Shown: piece after piece, positions 1 to 8,432 of the stretch
Position numbering within the stretch: position 1 is the first letter of the stretch
Layout: each line of letters starts with the position of its first letter
NCBI RefSeq assembly: GCF_014649875.1
Contig: NZ_BMTW01000011.1
Coordinates: forward strand, 124,001-188,000
Direction of reading: 5' to 3'
DNA length: 64,000 nt
DNA from: Streptomyces rubiginosohelvolus
GTDB lineage: Bacteria; Actinomycetota; Actinomycetes; Streptomycetales; Streptomycetaceae
Notes under the pieces: generated by a model
Told to the model about the DNA's origin: nothing
The model's input: only the letters and a program-made list of their open reading frames with translations
Database searches by the model: none
Program-made: the position numbers and the translations under genes

Positions 1-138
1 GTGCGCCCCCCTGATCGGCTGACTGCGAACAGTGAGTGACATGTTTCGCGGCGCGGCGGGGCACACAGGGGAGGTCTGTTCCCGGGCCTGGCACCGGGAT
101 GTCCTGAACACCCCGAACCGGCCATGGGGAGAACCTCG

Positions 139-1359
139 GTGGAGAACACCTCGGTGCAGCACAAGGAAACCGTACGGACCTGCCCGTTCGACTACGCGCA
201 GCAGCTCGAGTTCGACCCCCAGCTCAGGCAATTGCTGACCGAGGAGCCGGTCTCCCGCATCCGGATGGCGTACGGCGAGGGCGAGGCCTGGCTCGTCACC
301 CGCTACGAGGACGTCCGGACGGTCACCACCGACCGGCGGTTCAGCCGCAGCGCCGTCCTCGGCCGTGACTTCCCCCGGATGACCCCGGAGCCGATCGTCC
401 AGGCCGAGTCCATCAACCTCATGGACCCGCCCGCCAGCAGCCGGCTGCGCAGCCTGGTCGCCAAGAGCTTCACCCCCCGCCGCGTCGAGCAGATGCGCGG
501 CGGGACCCAGCGGGTGGTGGACCGGCTGCTGGACGAGATGGCGGAGGAGGGCGCACCGGCCGACTTCGTGGCCCGGGTCTCCTCGCCGCTGCCGCTGATC
601 ACCATCTGCGAGGCCCTCGACATCCCCGAGGCCGACCGCCCCTGGCTCCGCGCCCACGCCATGACCATGATGAACGTCGGGGCCGCCGGCAAGCAGGACG
701 CCGTACGCGCCAAGGCGGAGCTGCGCGGCTACTTCCAGGAGCTGACCGCCGACCGGCGCCGCTCCCCGGGCGAGGACCTCATCAGCACCCTGGCCACCGC
801 GCGGGACGGCGCCGAACTGCTGGACGACGACGAACTGGCCGTCATGGCGATGGTCCTGCTCATCACCGGCCAGGACACCACCACCTACCAGCTCGGCAAC
901 ATCGCCTACACCCTGCTCACCCGCCCGGAACTCCTCCACTCCCTCCAGGCCGAACCGGCGCGGCTGCCCCGCACCCTGGAGGAGCTGCTGCGCCACATCC
1001 CCTTCCGCAAGGGCGTCGGCATCCCGCGCATCGCGTTGGAGGACGTGGAGCTCGGCGGTGTCCTCATCAAGGCCGGGGACGTGGTGCACGTGTCCTATCT
1101 GACGGCCAACCGGGACGCCGCCAAGTTCGACCGTCCCGACGAGCTGGACCCCGACCGCCCGTCCATCCCCCACATGACGTTCGGCTGGGGCGCCCACCAC
1201 TGCCTGGGCGCGCCGCTCGCCACCATGGAGCTGGAAGTCGCCTTCTCCACGCTGCTGACCCGCTTCCCGGCCCTGCGTCTGGACGTGCCGCCCGAGGACA
1301 TCGAGTGGAACACGACGTCCATCTGGCGTTACCCGCTCGCCCTGCCCGTCACGTGGTGA
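139..1359 (+). CDS. cytochrome P450, CYP158-like
   Basis: Heme monooxygenase of about 406 residues, the normal length for a bacterial soluble P450. The I-helix oxygen-activation motif is TGQDTT (Asp246), the ExxR motif is ELLR (282-285), and the heme-binding loop FGWGAHHCLG carries the Cys355 thiolate. The C-terminus ends ALPVTW, as I remember for CYP158A2 of S. coelicolor, which couples flaviolin made from the RppA product. RppA lies 34 bp downstream in the same direction, so this enzyme probably oxidises tetrahydroxynaphthalene-derived flaviolin in a melanin-like pigment pathway. I prefer the GTG at 139, with GGGGAGA five bases upstream, over the ATG at 124, which has no ribosome site. In the S. 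griseus and S. coelicolor loci I recall, rppA comes first; here the P450 does. Bases 1-138 hold no gene that I recognise. Confidence 0.88.
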   Translation: MENTSVQHKETVRTCPFDYAQQLEFDPQLRQLLTEEPVSRIRMAYGEGEAWLVTRYEDVRTVTTDRRFSRSAVLGRDFPRMTPEPIVQAESINLMDPPASSRLRSLVAKSFTPRRVEQMRGGTQRVVDRLLDEMAEEGAPADFVARVSSPLPLITICEALDIPEADRPWLRAHAMTMMNVGAAGKQDAVRAKAELRGYFQELTADRRRSPGEDLISTLATARDGAELLDDDELAVMAMVLLITGQDTTTYQLGNIAYTLLTRPELLHSLQAEPARLPRTLEELLRHIPFRKGVGIPRIALEDVELGGVLIKAGDVVHVSYLTANRDAAKFDRPDELDPDRPSIPHMTFGWGAHHCLGAPLATMELEVAFSTLLTRFPALRLDVPPEDIEWNTTSIWRYPLALPVTW

Positions 1360-1393
1360 CGAGAGCCTCCGCTCCGAGATACGAGGAGAACCC

Positions 1394-2512
1394 ATGGCGA
1401 CCCTGTGCAGACCCGCCATCGCTGTGCCCGAGCACGTCATCACGATGCAGCAGACCCTGGACCTGGCCCGCGAGACCCACGACGGGCACCCGCAGCGCGA
1501 TCTCGTCCTGCGGCTCATCCAGAACACCGGCGTCCAGACCCGGCACCTCGTGCAGCCCATCGAGGAGACCCTGAAGCACCCCGGATTCGAGCTCCGCAAC
1601 CGGGTGTACGAGGCCGAGGCCAAGAGGCGGGTGCCCGACGTCGTCCGGCAGGCCCTCGCCCACGCCGAGACCGACGCGTCCGAGATCGACCTGATCGTCT
1701 ACGTCTCCTGCACGGGCTTCATGATGCCGTCGCTGACCGCGTGGCTCATCAACACCATGGGCTTCCGGCCCGGGACCCGCCAACTGCCCATCGCCCAGCT
1801 CGGCTGCGCGGCGGGCGGCGCGGCCATCAACCGCGCGCACGACTTCTGCGTGGCCTACCCCGAGGCCAACGTCCTCATCGTCTCCTGCGAGTTCTGCTCG
1901 CTGTGCTACCAGCCCACCGACATCGGCGTGGGCTCGCTGCTCTCCAACGGGCTGTTCGGGGACGCCCTCTCCGCCGCCGTCGTCCGGGGACAGGGCGGCA
2001 CGGGGATGCGGCTGGAGCGCAACGGCTCGCACCTGGTGCCCGACACCGAGGACTGGATCTCCTACGCGGTCCGCGACACCGGATTCCACTTCCTGCTGGA
2101 CAAGCGGGTCCCCGGCACCATGGAGATGCTCGCCCCGGTTCTCCAGGATCTGGTCGACCTGCACGGCTGGTCCGTCCCGGACATGGACTTCTTCATCGTG
2201 CACGCGGGCGGGCCGCGCATCCTGGACGACCTCTGCCACTTCCTGAAGCTGCCGCCGGAGATGTTCCGCTACAGCCGGGCCACCCTCACCGAACGCGGCA
2301 ACATCGCCAGCTCCGTCGTCTTCGACGCGCTGGCCCGGCTCTTCGACGACGGCGGAGCCGCCGAGTCCGCGCAGGGCCTCATCGCCGGTTTCGGACCCGG
2401 CATCACCGCCGAGACGGCTCTGGGCACCTGGACCGTCGACGACCTCCGCCCGTCCGTCGCGTCCGGTCTCGACGAGCTGGAGCTCACCGCCGGCGTTGCG
2501 CTGTCCGGCTGA
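1394..2512 (+). CDS. rppA: type III polyketide synthase, 1,3,6,8-tetrahydroxynaphthalene synthase
   Basis: Homodimeric chalcone-synthase-fold enzyme of 372 residues that condenses five malonyl-CoA into 1,3,6,8-tetrahydroxynaphthalene, which oxidises to flaviolin. The catalytic triad is fully visible: Cys138 in QLGCAAGG, His270 in FIVHAGG and Asn303 in ERGNIASS. The start ATG has a GAGGAG ribosome site at good spacing. It follows the CYP158-like P450 by 34 bp, so the two are very likely co-transcribed and make polymerised flaviolin pigment. The 99 bases to the next gene show no strong hairpin. The match to RppA is close over the whole length, so I am confident of the assignment. Confidence 0.95.
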   Translation: MATLCRPAIAVPEHVITMQQTLDLARETHDGHPQRDLVLRLIQNTGVQTRHLVQPIEETLKHPGFELRNRVYEAEAKRRVPDVVRQALAHAETDASEIDLIVYVSCTGFMMPSLTAWLINTMGFRPGTRQLPIAQLGCAAGGAAINRAHDFCVAYPEANVLIVSCEFCSLCYQPTDIGVGSLLSNGLFGDALSAAVVRGQGGTGMRLERNGSHLVPDTEDWISYAVRDTGFHFLLDKRVPGTMEMLAPVLQDLVDLHGWSVPDMDFFIVHAGGPRILDDLCHFLKLPPEMFRYSRATLTERGNIASSVVFDALARLFDDGGAAESAQGLIAGFGPGITAETALGTWTVDDLRPSVASGLDELELTAGVALSG

Positions 2513-2611
2513 ACCGGCTAAGGCGACCGGCGGGCGGGGACGAAGGAACGGGTGTTCGCGCTTCGCGGATGCACTCGCTCCGCGAACGGATCCCCATCCC
2601 GAGGAGAATGC

Positions 2612-3802
2612 ATGCGCCTGCCCGCCCGATGGGCCACGGCCGCCCTGCTGCTGATCGCCCCGATGATCGCCATCCCTGCCCCGGCCTCGGCCGACAGCGG
2701 ACCGGAAGGGGTCGTGGTGGAGCAGTCCACCCGGGCCGTACCCGGGCAGTACATCGTCACCCTGGAGCCCGAGCTCTCGCCGGACACCGTCCTGCGGGAG
2801 CTCGGGCTCGACCCGTTGTTCCGTTACGGGAACGTCCTGCACGGCTTCGCCGCCACGCTCACCGCCGCCGAACTCGAAGCGGTACGCACCGTTCCCGGCG
2901 TCCTCGCCGTCGAGGAGAACGCCGAGGTGGCGGTGGAGGCCCCCCGGGCGGGAAGCCTCTTCCGGGCTCCCGCGGCCGGCTGGGGCACCGACCGCATCGA
3001 CCAGCGCGCCCTGCCGCTGGACGACACCTTCACCACCACGGCCACCGGCGACGGCGTGAAGGTCTACGTCGTCGACACCGGGATCGACGCCGCGCACAGC
3101 GAGTTCGGCGGCCGGGTCGTGAAGGGGTACGACGCCGTGGGCGACGGCCGCGACGGCATGGACTGCAACGGACACGGCACCCATGTCGCCGGCACCGCGG
3201 GCGGTGCGACCTCCGGCGTCGCCGAGGACGCCTCGCTGGTGAACGTACGCGTCCTGAACTGCGAGGGCCGGGGCACCTGGGCCGGCATCCTCGCCGGGTT
3301 CGACTGGGTCGCCAAGGACGCCGAGCGCACCAAGGCCCCCGGTGTGCTGAACGCCTCGCTCGGCGGGGCCCGCTCCAGCGCGGTCGACGCGGCGGTCGAG
3401 GCCGTCGCGGACGCGGGCGTGCTGCCCGTCGTGGCCGCCGGGAACGACGACCGGGACGCCTGCGACGTCTCCCCGGCCGCCGCCGACGGCGTGGTCACGG
3501 TCGGCGCGAGCGACCGGCAGGACCGGGAGACCTCCTTCAGCAACTGGGGCTCCTGCCTCGCGCTGTACGCCCCCGGGGCCGACATCGTCTCCGCCCGGCT
3601 CGGCGGCGGCACCGTCTCGCTGAACGGCACCTCCATGGCCAGCCCGCACGTCGCGGGCGTCGCCGCGCTCTACAAGGAGGAGAACCCCTCCGCCTCGCCT
3701 GCCGCCGTCGCGCGGTGGCTCAACGACACGGCCACTCCCGACGTGCTCTCCGGCCTCGGCCAGGGCTCGCCCGACCGGCTGCTGTACACCGGCGGCCTCT
3801 GA
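2612..3802 (+). CDS. secreted S8 (subtilisin/proteinase K-like) serine protease
   Basis: Secreted endopeptidase of 396 residues. A signal peptide (about 1-27, ending APASA) is followed by an I9 inhibitor propeptide (about 40-108) that acts as an intramolecular chaperone, then the S8 domain (about 120-396). The catalytic triad is Asp155 (VVDTGID), His188 (NGHGTHVAG) and Ser341 (GTSMASPHVAG). The overall form resembles the aqualysin/proteinase K branch, with no extra C-terminal domain. The start at 2612 has GAGGAG five bases upstream; an upstream in-frame GTG at 2552 would put residues ahead of the signal peptide and is unlikely. It is followed by a strong hairpin, so it is probably monocistronic. 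The natural substrate cannot be read from the sequence. Confidence 0.93.
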   Translation: MRLPARWATAALLLIAPMIAIPAPASADSGPEGVVVEQSTRAVPGQYIVTLEPELSPDTVLRELGLDPLFRYGNVLHGFAATLTAAELEAVRTVPGVLAVEENAEVAVEAPRAGSLFRAPAAGWGTDRIDQRALPLDDTFTTTATGDGVKVYVVDTGIDAAHSEFGGRVVKGYDAVGDGRDGMDCNGHGTHVAGTAGGATSGVAEDASLVNVRVLNCEGRGTWAGILAGFDWVAKDAERTKAPGVLNASLGGARSSAVDAAVEAVADAGVLPVVAAGNDDRDACDVSPAAADGVVTVGASDRQDRETSFSNWGSCLALYAPGADIVSARLGGGTVSLNGTSMASPHVAGVAALYKEENPSASPAAVARWLNDTATPDVLSGLGQGSPDRLLYTGGL

Positions 3803-3813
3803 CGATCCCTCAA

Positions 3814-3854
3814 ACGGCCTGCCCGGCCCCCCGAAACCGGGCCGGGCAGGCCGT
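3814..3854 (+). terminator. hairpin terminator after the S8 protease
   Basis: A perfect 16-bp inverted repeat (3814-3829 with 3839-3854) closes a 9-base loop just after the protease stop codon. There is no T-run, as is usual in Streptomyces. It separates the protease from the glucanase gene downstream. Confidence 0.8.
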
Positions 3855-3911
3855 CTGGCTGTTGTCGGAACGGTGGACTGTCTCTCATTTCTCTGCAACT
3901 CTCTGACGGCA

Positions 3912-4000
3912 CAACGCAAAACAGGCCGCAGCATACGCAGAATTCCGTGTTCCCTGGCTGCGGTCACAGAGCCGCGCCCTCGGCGCGCCCCGCGCCGAGG
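3912..4000 (+). promoter_or_regulatory. upstream region of the GH87 gene: candidate LacI site and leader hairpin
   Basis: CAACGCAA at 3912-3919 is the reverse complement of TTGCGTTG at 8385-8392, upstream of the LacI gene, so both could be sites for that repressor. Further down, 3978-3987 and 3991-4000 form a perfect 10-bp stem with a 3-base loop that ends about ten bases before the GGGGAG ribosome site, so it could affect translation. Neither role is proved by the sequence. Confidence 0.35.
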
Positions 4001-4017
4001 CCGAAGATCGGGGAGCT

Positions 4018-7000
4018 ATGAGAGCCCAACACTGGAGATGGCGGGCGATATCCGCCGTCATCACGACCAGTCTTCTGATGATCGGCATACCGTCGTTCGC
4101 CGCCGCTGCGGCCGACGGACCCAACCTCGCCGCGGGCCGGGCCGCGGCCGCCAGCAGCGCCCACGCCGAGTACGGCGCGGCCAACATCACCGACGGCAAC
4201 CGGTCGACGTACTGGGAGAGTGGCGGAGGCGGACTGCCCCAGTGGGTCCAGACCGACCTGGGCGCGGGCACCCGCGTCGACGAGGTGAAGCTGACCCTTC
4301 CGGCGGGCTGGGAGACCCGCACCCAGACCCTGTCCCTCCAGGGCAGCGCGGACGGCACCAGCTTCGCGACCCTGAAGAACTCCGCGACGTACAGCTTCGC
4401 CCCCGGAGCCGCGAACGAGGTCACCATCGCGTTCCCGGCCACCCTGACCCGCTTCGTACGCGTCAGCATCACCGCCAACACCGGCTGGCCGGCCGCCCAG
4501 CTCTCCGAGCTGGAGGTCCGGGGCGCCGGGGACTCCTCGGCAGACCTCGCCGCGGGCAAGACCCTCACCGCCAGCAGCAGCAACGGCTCACAGACCCCGG
4601 CCAACGCCAACGACGGCAACCGTGACAGCCACTGGGCGAGCCGCAACGACCAGTTCCCGCAGTGGATCCAGGCGGACCTGGGCGCGTCGCTGGGCGTGGA
4701 CCGGGTGGTGCTGCGGCTGCCCGACGGCTGGGCGGCACGCAGCCAGACCCTGAAGCTTCAGGGCAGCGCCAACGGCACGGACTTCACGGACCTCACCGCG
4801 TCCAAGGCCTACCGCTTCGACGCGGCGGGCGGACAGTCGGCGACGATCAGCTTCGACGCCACGACGACGCGGTACGTCCGTGTCCTGTTCACCGCCAACA
4901 CCGGTGCACAGGCCGCCCAGTTGGCCGAGCTGGAGATCTACGGTCCCACCACCGGGGACACGCAGGCCCCGACCGCGCCGGCGAACCTCGCCTTCACCGA
5001 GCCCGCCACCGGCCAGATCCGGCTGACCTGGAAGGCGTCGACGGACGACAAGGGCGTCACGGGCTATGACGTCTACGCGAACAACACCCTGCTCACCAGC
5101 GTGGGCGCTGACGTCACCACGTACACCGACACCCGGCCGGCCGGGCAGAGCGTCAGCTACTTCGTCCGCGCCAAGGACGCGGCGGGCAACGTCTCGGCCA
5201 ACAGCAACACCGTCACCCGCGCGGGAGACTCCGGCGACACCCAGGCCCCCACCGCCCCCTCCGCGCTGGCGTTCACCGAACCGTCCGCCGGCTCGGTCAA
5301 GCTGACCTGGCAGGCGTCCACCGACAACAAGGGCGTGACCGGCTACGACGTCTACGCCAACAACGTGCTGCGCGGCAGTGTCGCGGGCAATGTGCTGACC
5401 TACACCGACACCCCGTCGGCGTCCACCACGGTCAGCTACTTCGTGCGTGCGAAGGACGCGGCGGGCAACGTCTCCGGCGACAGCAACACCGTCACCCGCA
5501 ACGGGCAGAGCGGCTCCGCGTCCAACCTCGCCGTGAACAAGCCGATCACGGCCTCCTCCGTGGTCCACACCTACGTCGCCGAGAACGCCAACGACAACAG
5601 CACCTCCACCTACTGGGAGGGCGCGGGCGGCAGTTACCCCAACACGCTCACCGTGAAGCTCGGCTCCAACGCCGACACGGAGAACGTCGTCGTCAAGCTC
5701 AACCCCGACAGCAGCTGGGGACCGCGCACCCAGCGCATCGAGGTGCTCGGCCGGGAACAGAGCTCCTCCTCCTTCAACTCCCTCTCCGCAGCGAAGGATT
5801 ACGCCTTCAGCCCGGCGTCCGGAAACACGGTGACCATCCCGGTCTCCGCCCGCGTCGCGGACGTCCAGCTGAAGTTCACCGCCAACAGCGGCTCCGGCGC
5901 CGGCCAGGTCGCCGAGTTCCAGGTCCTGGGCGCCCCGGCGGCCAACCCCGACCTCCAGGTCACCGGTATCACCGCTGCTCCCGCCGCCCCGGTCGAGACG
6001 GACGAGATCACCCTGACCGCGACCGTCCGCAACGCCGGAGCGCTCGCCGCCCCGGCGAGCAAGGTCGAGCTGCGGCTCGGCTCCACCAAGGTCGCCACCG
6101 CCTCGGTCGGCGCCCTGGCATCGGGCGCCTCCACCCAGGTCAGCGCGTCCATCGGGGCGCGGAACGCGGGCAGTTACCAACTGAGCGCGGTCGCCGACCC
6201 GGCGAATGAGGTCATCGAGCAGAACGAGACCAACAACACCTGGACCAGCGCCTCCCCGCTGGTCGTGAAGCCGGTCTCCAGCTCCGACCTGGTGGCCGCC
6301 GCGGTCACCACCTCGCCCTCGGCCGCCTCCGCCGGCGACACGGTCACCTTCTCCGTCGCCCTCAAGAACCAGGGCACGGTGGCTTCGGCGAGCGGTGCGC
6401 ACGGCATCACGCTGACCCTCGTCGACAGCAAGGGCGCCACGGTGAAGACCCTGACCGGCGCCCACAACGGGGCCATCGCGGCGGGCGCCACCACCACACC
6501 CGTCTCGCTGGGCACCTGGACCGCGGCCAACGGCTCGTACACCGTACGGACCGTGATCGCGGCCGACGCCAACGAACTCCCGGTCAAGCGCGAGAACAAC
6601 ACCTCCACCCAGGCCCTCTTCGTCGGGCGCGGCGCCAACATGCCGTACGACATGTACGAGGCGGAGGACGGGACGACCGGCGGCGGCGCCCAGGTCGTCG
6701 GCCCCAACCGGACCGTCGGCGACATCGCGGGCGAAGCTTCCGGCCGCAAGGCCGTCACCCTCAACAACAACGGGAACTACGTCGAGTTCACCACCCGGGC
6801 CTCCACCAACACGCTGGTGACCCGGTTCTCCATCCCCGACGCCCCGGGCGGCGGCGGTATCGACTCCACGCTGAACGTCTACGTCGACGGTGTCTTCCTC
6901 AAGGCGATCGACCTCACCTCGAAGTACGCCTGGCTGTACGGGAACGAGACCGCTCCCGGCAACTCCCCGGGCTCCGGGGCGCCCCGTCACATCTACGACG

Positions 7001-8307
7001 AGGCGAACGTGATGCTGGGCAAGACCGTCCCGGCGGGCTCGAAGATCCGGCTCCAGAAGGACAGCGCCAACACCTCGACGTACGCGATCGACTTCATCAA
7101 CCTGGAGCAGGTCGCCCCGGTCGCCAACCCGAACCCGGCGACGTACACCGTGCCGGCCGGCTTCACCCACCAGGACGTCCAGAACGCCCTGGACAAGGTC
7201 CGCATGGACACCACCGGCACCCTGGTGGGCGTCTACCTCCCGGCGGGCGAGTACAGCACGGCCAGCAAGTTCCAGGTCTACGGCAAGGCCGTGAGGGTGA
7301 TCGGGGCCGGGCCCTGGTACACCCGCTTCAACGCACCGGCCACGCAGGACAACACCGACGTCGGCTTCCGGGCCGAGGCCAGTGCCAAGGGGTCGTCGTT
7401 CGCGAACTTCGCGTACTTCGGCAACTACACGTCCCGGATCGACGGGCCGGGCAAGGTCTTCGACTTCTCGAACGTCTCGGACATCGTGATCGACAACATC
7501 TGGAACGAGCACATGGTGTGCCTCTACTGGGGCGCGAACACCGACAACATCACCATCAAGAACTCCCGTATCCGCAACATGTTCGCCGACGGCGTCAACA
7601 TGACCAACGGGTCCACCGACAACCTCGTGACCAACAACGAGGCGCGGGCCACCGGAGACGACAGCTTCGCGCTGTTCTCGGCGATCGACGCCGGGGGAGC
7701 GGACATGAAGAACAACGTCTACGAGAACCTGACCTCGATCCTCACCTGGCGTGCGGCGGGCATCGCCGTCTACGGCGGGTACGACAACACCTTCCGCAAC
7801 ATCCACATCGCCGACACCCTCGTGTACTCCGGGATCACGGTCAGCTCGCTGGACTTCGGCTACCCGATGAACGGATTCGGGACCGCACCGACGACGATCG
7901 AGAACGTCTCGATCGTGCGCGCGGGCGGTCACTTCTGGGGATCGCAGACCTTCCCCGGCATCTGGCTGTTCTCGGCGTCGAAGGTGTTCCAGGGGATCCG
8001 CATCAACAACGTGGACATCGTCGATCCCACCTACAGCGGGATCATGTTCCAGACGAACTACGTCGGCGGACAGCCCCAGTTCCCGATCAAGGACACCGTG
8101 CTCAGCGACATCTCCATCTCGGGGGCGCGCAAGAGCGGTGACGCGTTCGACGCCAAGTCCGGCTTCGGACTGTGGGCCAACGAGATGCCGGAGGCCGGAC
8201 AGGGCCCGGCCTCCGGCGAAGTCACCTTCAACGGGGTGAAGTTCAGCGGCAACGCCCAGGACATCAAGAACACCACGCCCGGCTTCAAGATCAACATCAA
8301 CCCGTAG
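4018..8307 (+). CDS. secreted GH87-type alpha-1,3-glucanase/mycodextranase-like enzyme
   Basis: A 1429-residue secreted modular glycoside hydrolase. Visible order: signal peptide (about 1-32), two discoidin/F5-8C-like carbohydrate modules (about 35-170 and 176-310), two fibronectin III domains (316-402, 408-495), a third discoidin-like module (about 500-640), two CARDB-like domains (645-870), a CBM6-like module beginning YEAEDG (about 878-1035), and a C-terminal right-handed beta-helix (about 1040-1429). In the helix, Asp1191 and the pair Asp1214-Asp1215 have the same 23/24-residue spacing as the three catalytic aspartates I recall for GH87 alpha-1,3-glucanases. It probably attacks fungal or bacterial alpha-1,3-glucan, acting outside the cell. 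The start is fixed by the signal peptide. The LacI gene downstream is its likely regulator. The exact linkage specificity is inferred. Confidence 0.82.
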   Translation: MRAQHWRWRAISAVITTSLLMIGIPSFAAAAADGPNLAAGRAAAASSAHAEYGAANITDGNRSTYWESGGGGLPQWVQTDLGAGTRVDEVKLTLPAGWETRTQTLSLQGSADGTSFATLKNSATYSFAPGAANEVTIAFPATLTRFVRVSITANTGWPAAQLSELEVRGAGDSSADLAAGKTLTASSSNGSQTPANANDGNRDSHWASRNDQFPQWIQADLGASLGVDRVVLRLPDGWAARSQTLKLQGSANGTDFTDLTASKAYRFDAAGGQSATISFDATTTRYVRVLFTANTGAQAAQLAELEIYGPTTGDTQAPTAPANLAFTEPATGQIRLTWKASTDDKGVTGYDVYANNTLLTSVGADVTTYTDTRPAGQSVSYFVRAKDAAGNVSANSNTVTRAGDSGDTQAPTAPSALAFTEPSAGSVKLTWQASTDNKGVTGYDVYANNVLRGSVAGNVLTYTDTPSASTTVSYFVRAKDAAGNVSGDSNTVTRNGQSGSASNLAVNKPITASSVVHTYVAENANDNSTSTYWEGAGGSYPNTLTVKLGSNADTENVVVKLNPDSSWGPRTQRIEVLGREQSSSSFNSLSAAKDYAFSPASGNTVTIPVSARVADVQLKFTANSGSGAGQVAEFQVLGAPAANPDLQVTGITAAPAAPVETDEITLTATVRNAGALAAPASKVELRLGSTKVATASVGALASGASTQVSASIGARNAGSYQLSAVADPANEVIEQNETNNTWTSASPLVVKPVSSSDLVAAAVTTSPSAASAGDTVTFSVALKNQGTVASASGAHGITLTLVDSKGATVKTLTGAHNGAIAAGATTTPVSLGTWTAANGSYTVRTVIAADANELPVKRENNTSTQALFVGRGANMPYDMYEAEDGTTGGGAQVVGPNRTVGDIAGEASGRKAVTLNNNGNYVEFTTRASTNTLVTRFSIPDAPGGGGIDSTLNVYVDGVFLKAIDLTSKYAWLYGNETAPGNSPGSGAPRHIYDEANVMLGKTVPAGSKIRLQKDSANTSTYAIDFINLEQVAPVANPNPATYTVPAGFTHQDVQNALDKVRMDTTGTLVGVYLPAGEYSTASKFQVYGKAVRVIGAGPWYTRFNAPATQDNTDVGFRAEASAKGSSFANFAYFGNYTSRIDGPGKVFDFSNVSDIVIDNIWNEHMVCLYWGANTDNITIKNSRIRNMFADGVNMTNGSTDNLVTNNEARATGDDSFALFSAIDAGGADMKNNVYENLTSILTWRAAGIAVYGGYDNTFRNIHIADTLVYSGITVSSLDFGYPMNGFGTAPTTIENVSIVRAGGHFWGSQTFPGIWLFSASKVFQGIRINNVDIVDPTYSGIMFQTNYVGGQPQFPIKDTVLSDISISGARKSGDAFDAKSGFGLWANEMPEAGQGPASGEVTFNGVKFSGNAQDIKNTTPGFKININP

Positions 8308-8337
8308 GTGAGGAGAGGGGTCGCGGAGTGATCGCAA

Positions 8338-8370
8338 GGGGGCGCTTCCCGATGGCTGGGAAGTGCCCCC
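8338..8370 (+). terminator. hairpin terminator after the GH87 gene
   Basis: Inverted repeat of 13 bp (8338-8350 with 8358-8370, one G-T pair) around a 7-base loop, 30 bases after the stop codon. It isolates the glucanase transcript from the LacI gene. Confidence 0.7.
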
Positions 8371-8384
8371 TGTGCGTGCAATCC

Positions 8385-8430
8385 TTGCGTTGATAAGTCA
8401 AGTCTTTGCGCTACTTGCGCTAACCTTGCG
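8385..8430 (+). promoter_or_regulatory. TTGCG repeat cluster, candidate LacI autoregulatory operator
   Basis: TTGCG occurs four times, at 8385, 8406, 8415 and 8426, directly upstream of the LacI start codon. Two copies form the near-tandem TTGCGCTAC/TTGCGCTAA, and GCAATCCTTGC at 8379-8389 is a small inverted repeat. LacI proteins commonly bind TTGCG/CGCAA half-sites and repress themselves, so this is a plausible operator. The stretch also has to contain the promoter. Confidence 0.45.
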
Positions 8431-8432
8431 GC

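Noticed and set aside
1349..3967. An 872-codon minus-strand frame over rppA and the protease
   Set aside because: Same reason: third-position G+C bias on the opposite strand leaves few stops. Both plus-strand genes have full catalytic motifs.
4588..8337. A 1249-codon open frame on the minus strand opposite the glucanase gene
   Set aside because: It is the expected antisense shadow of a GC-rich gene. The translation is Gly/Val/Arg/Asp low-complexity with no domain, whereas the plus strand has clear domains.
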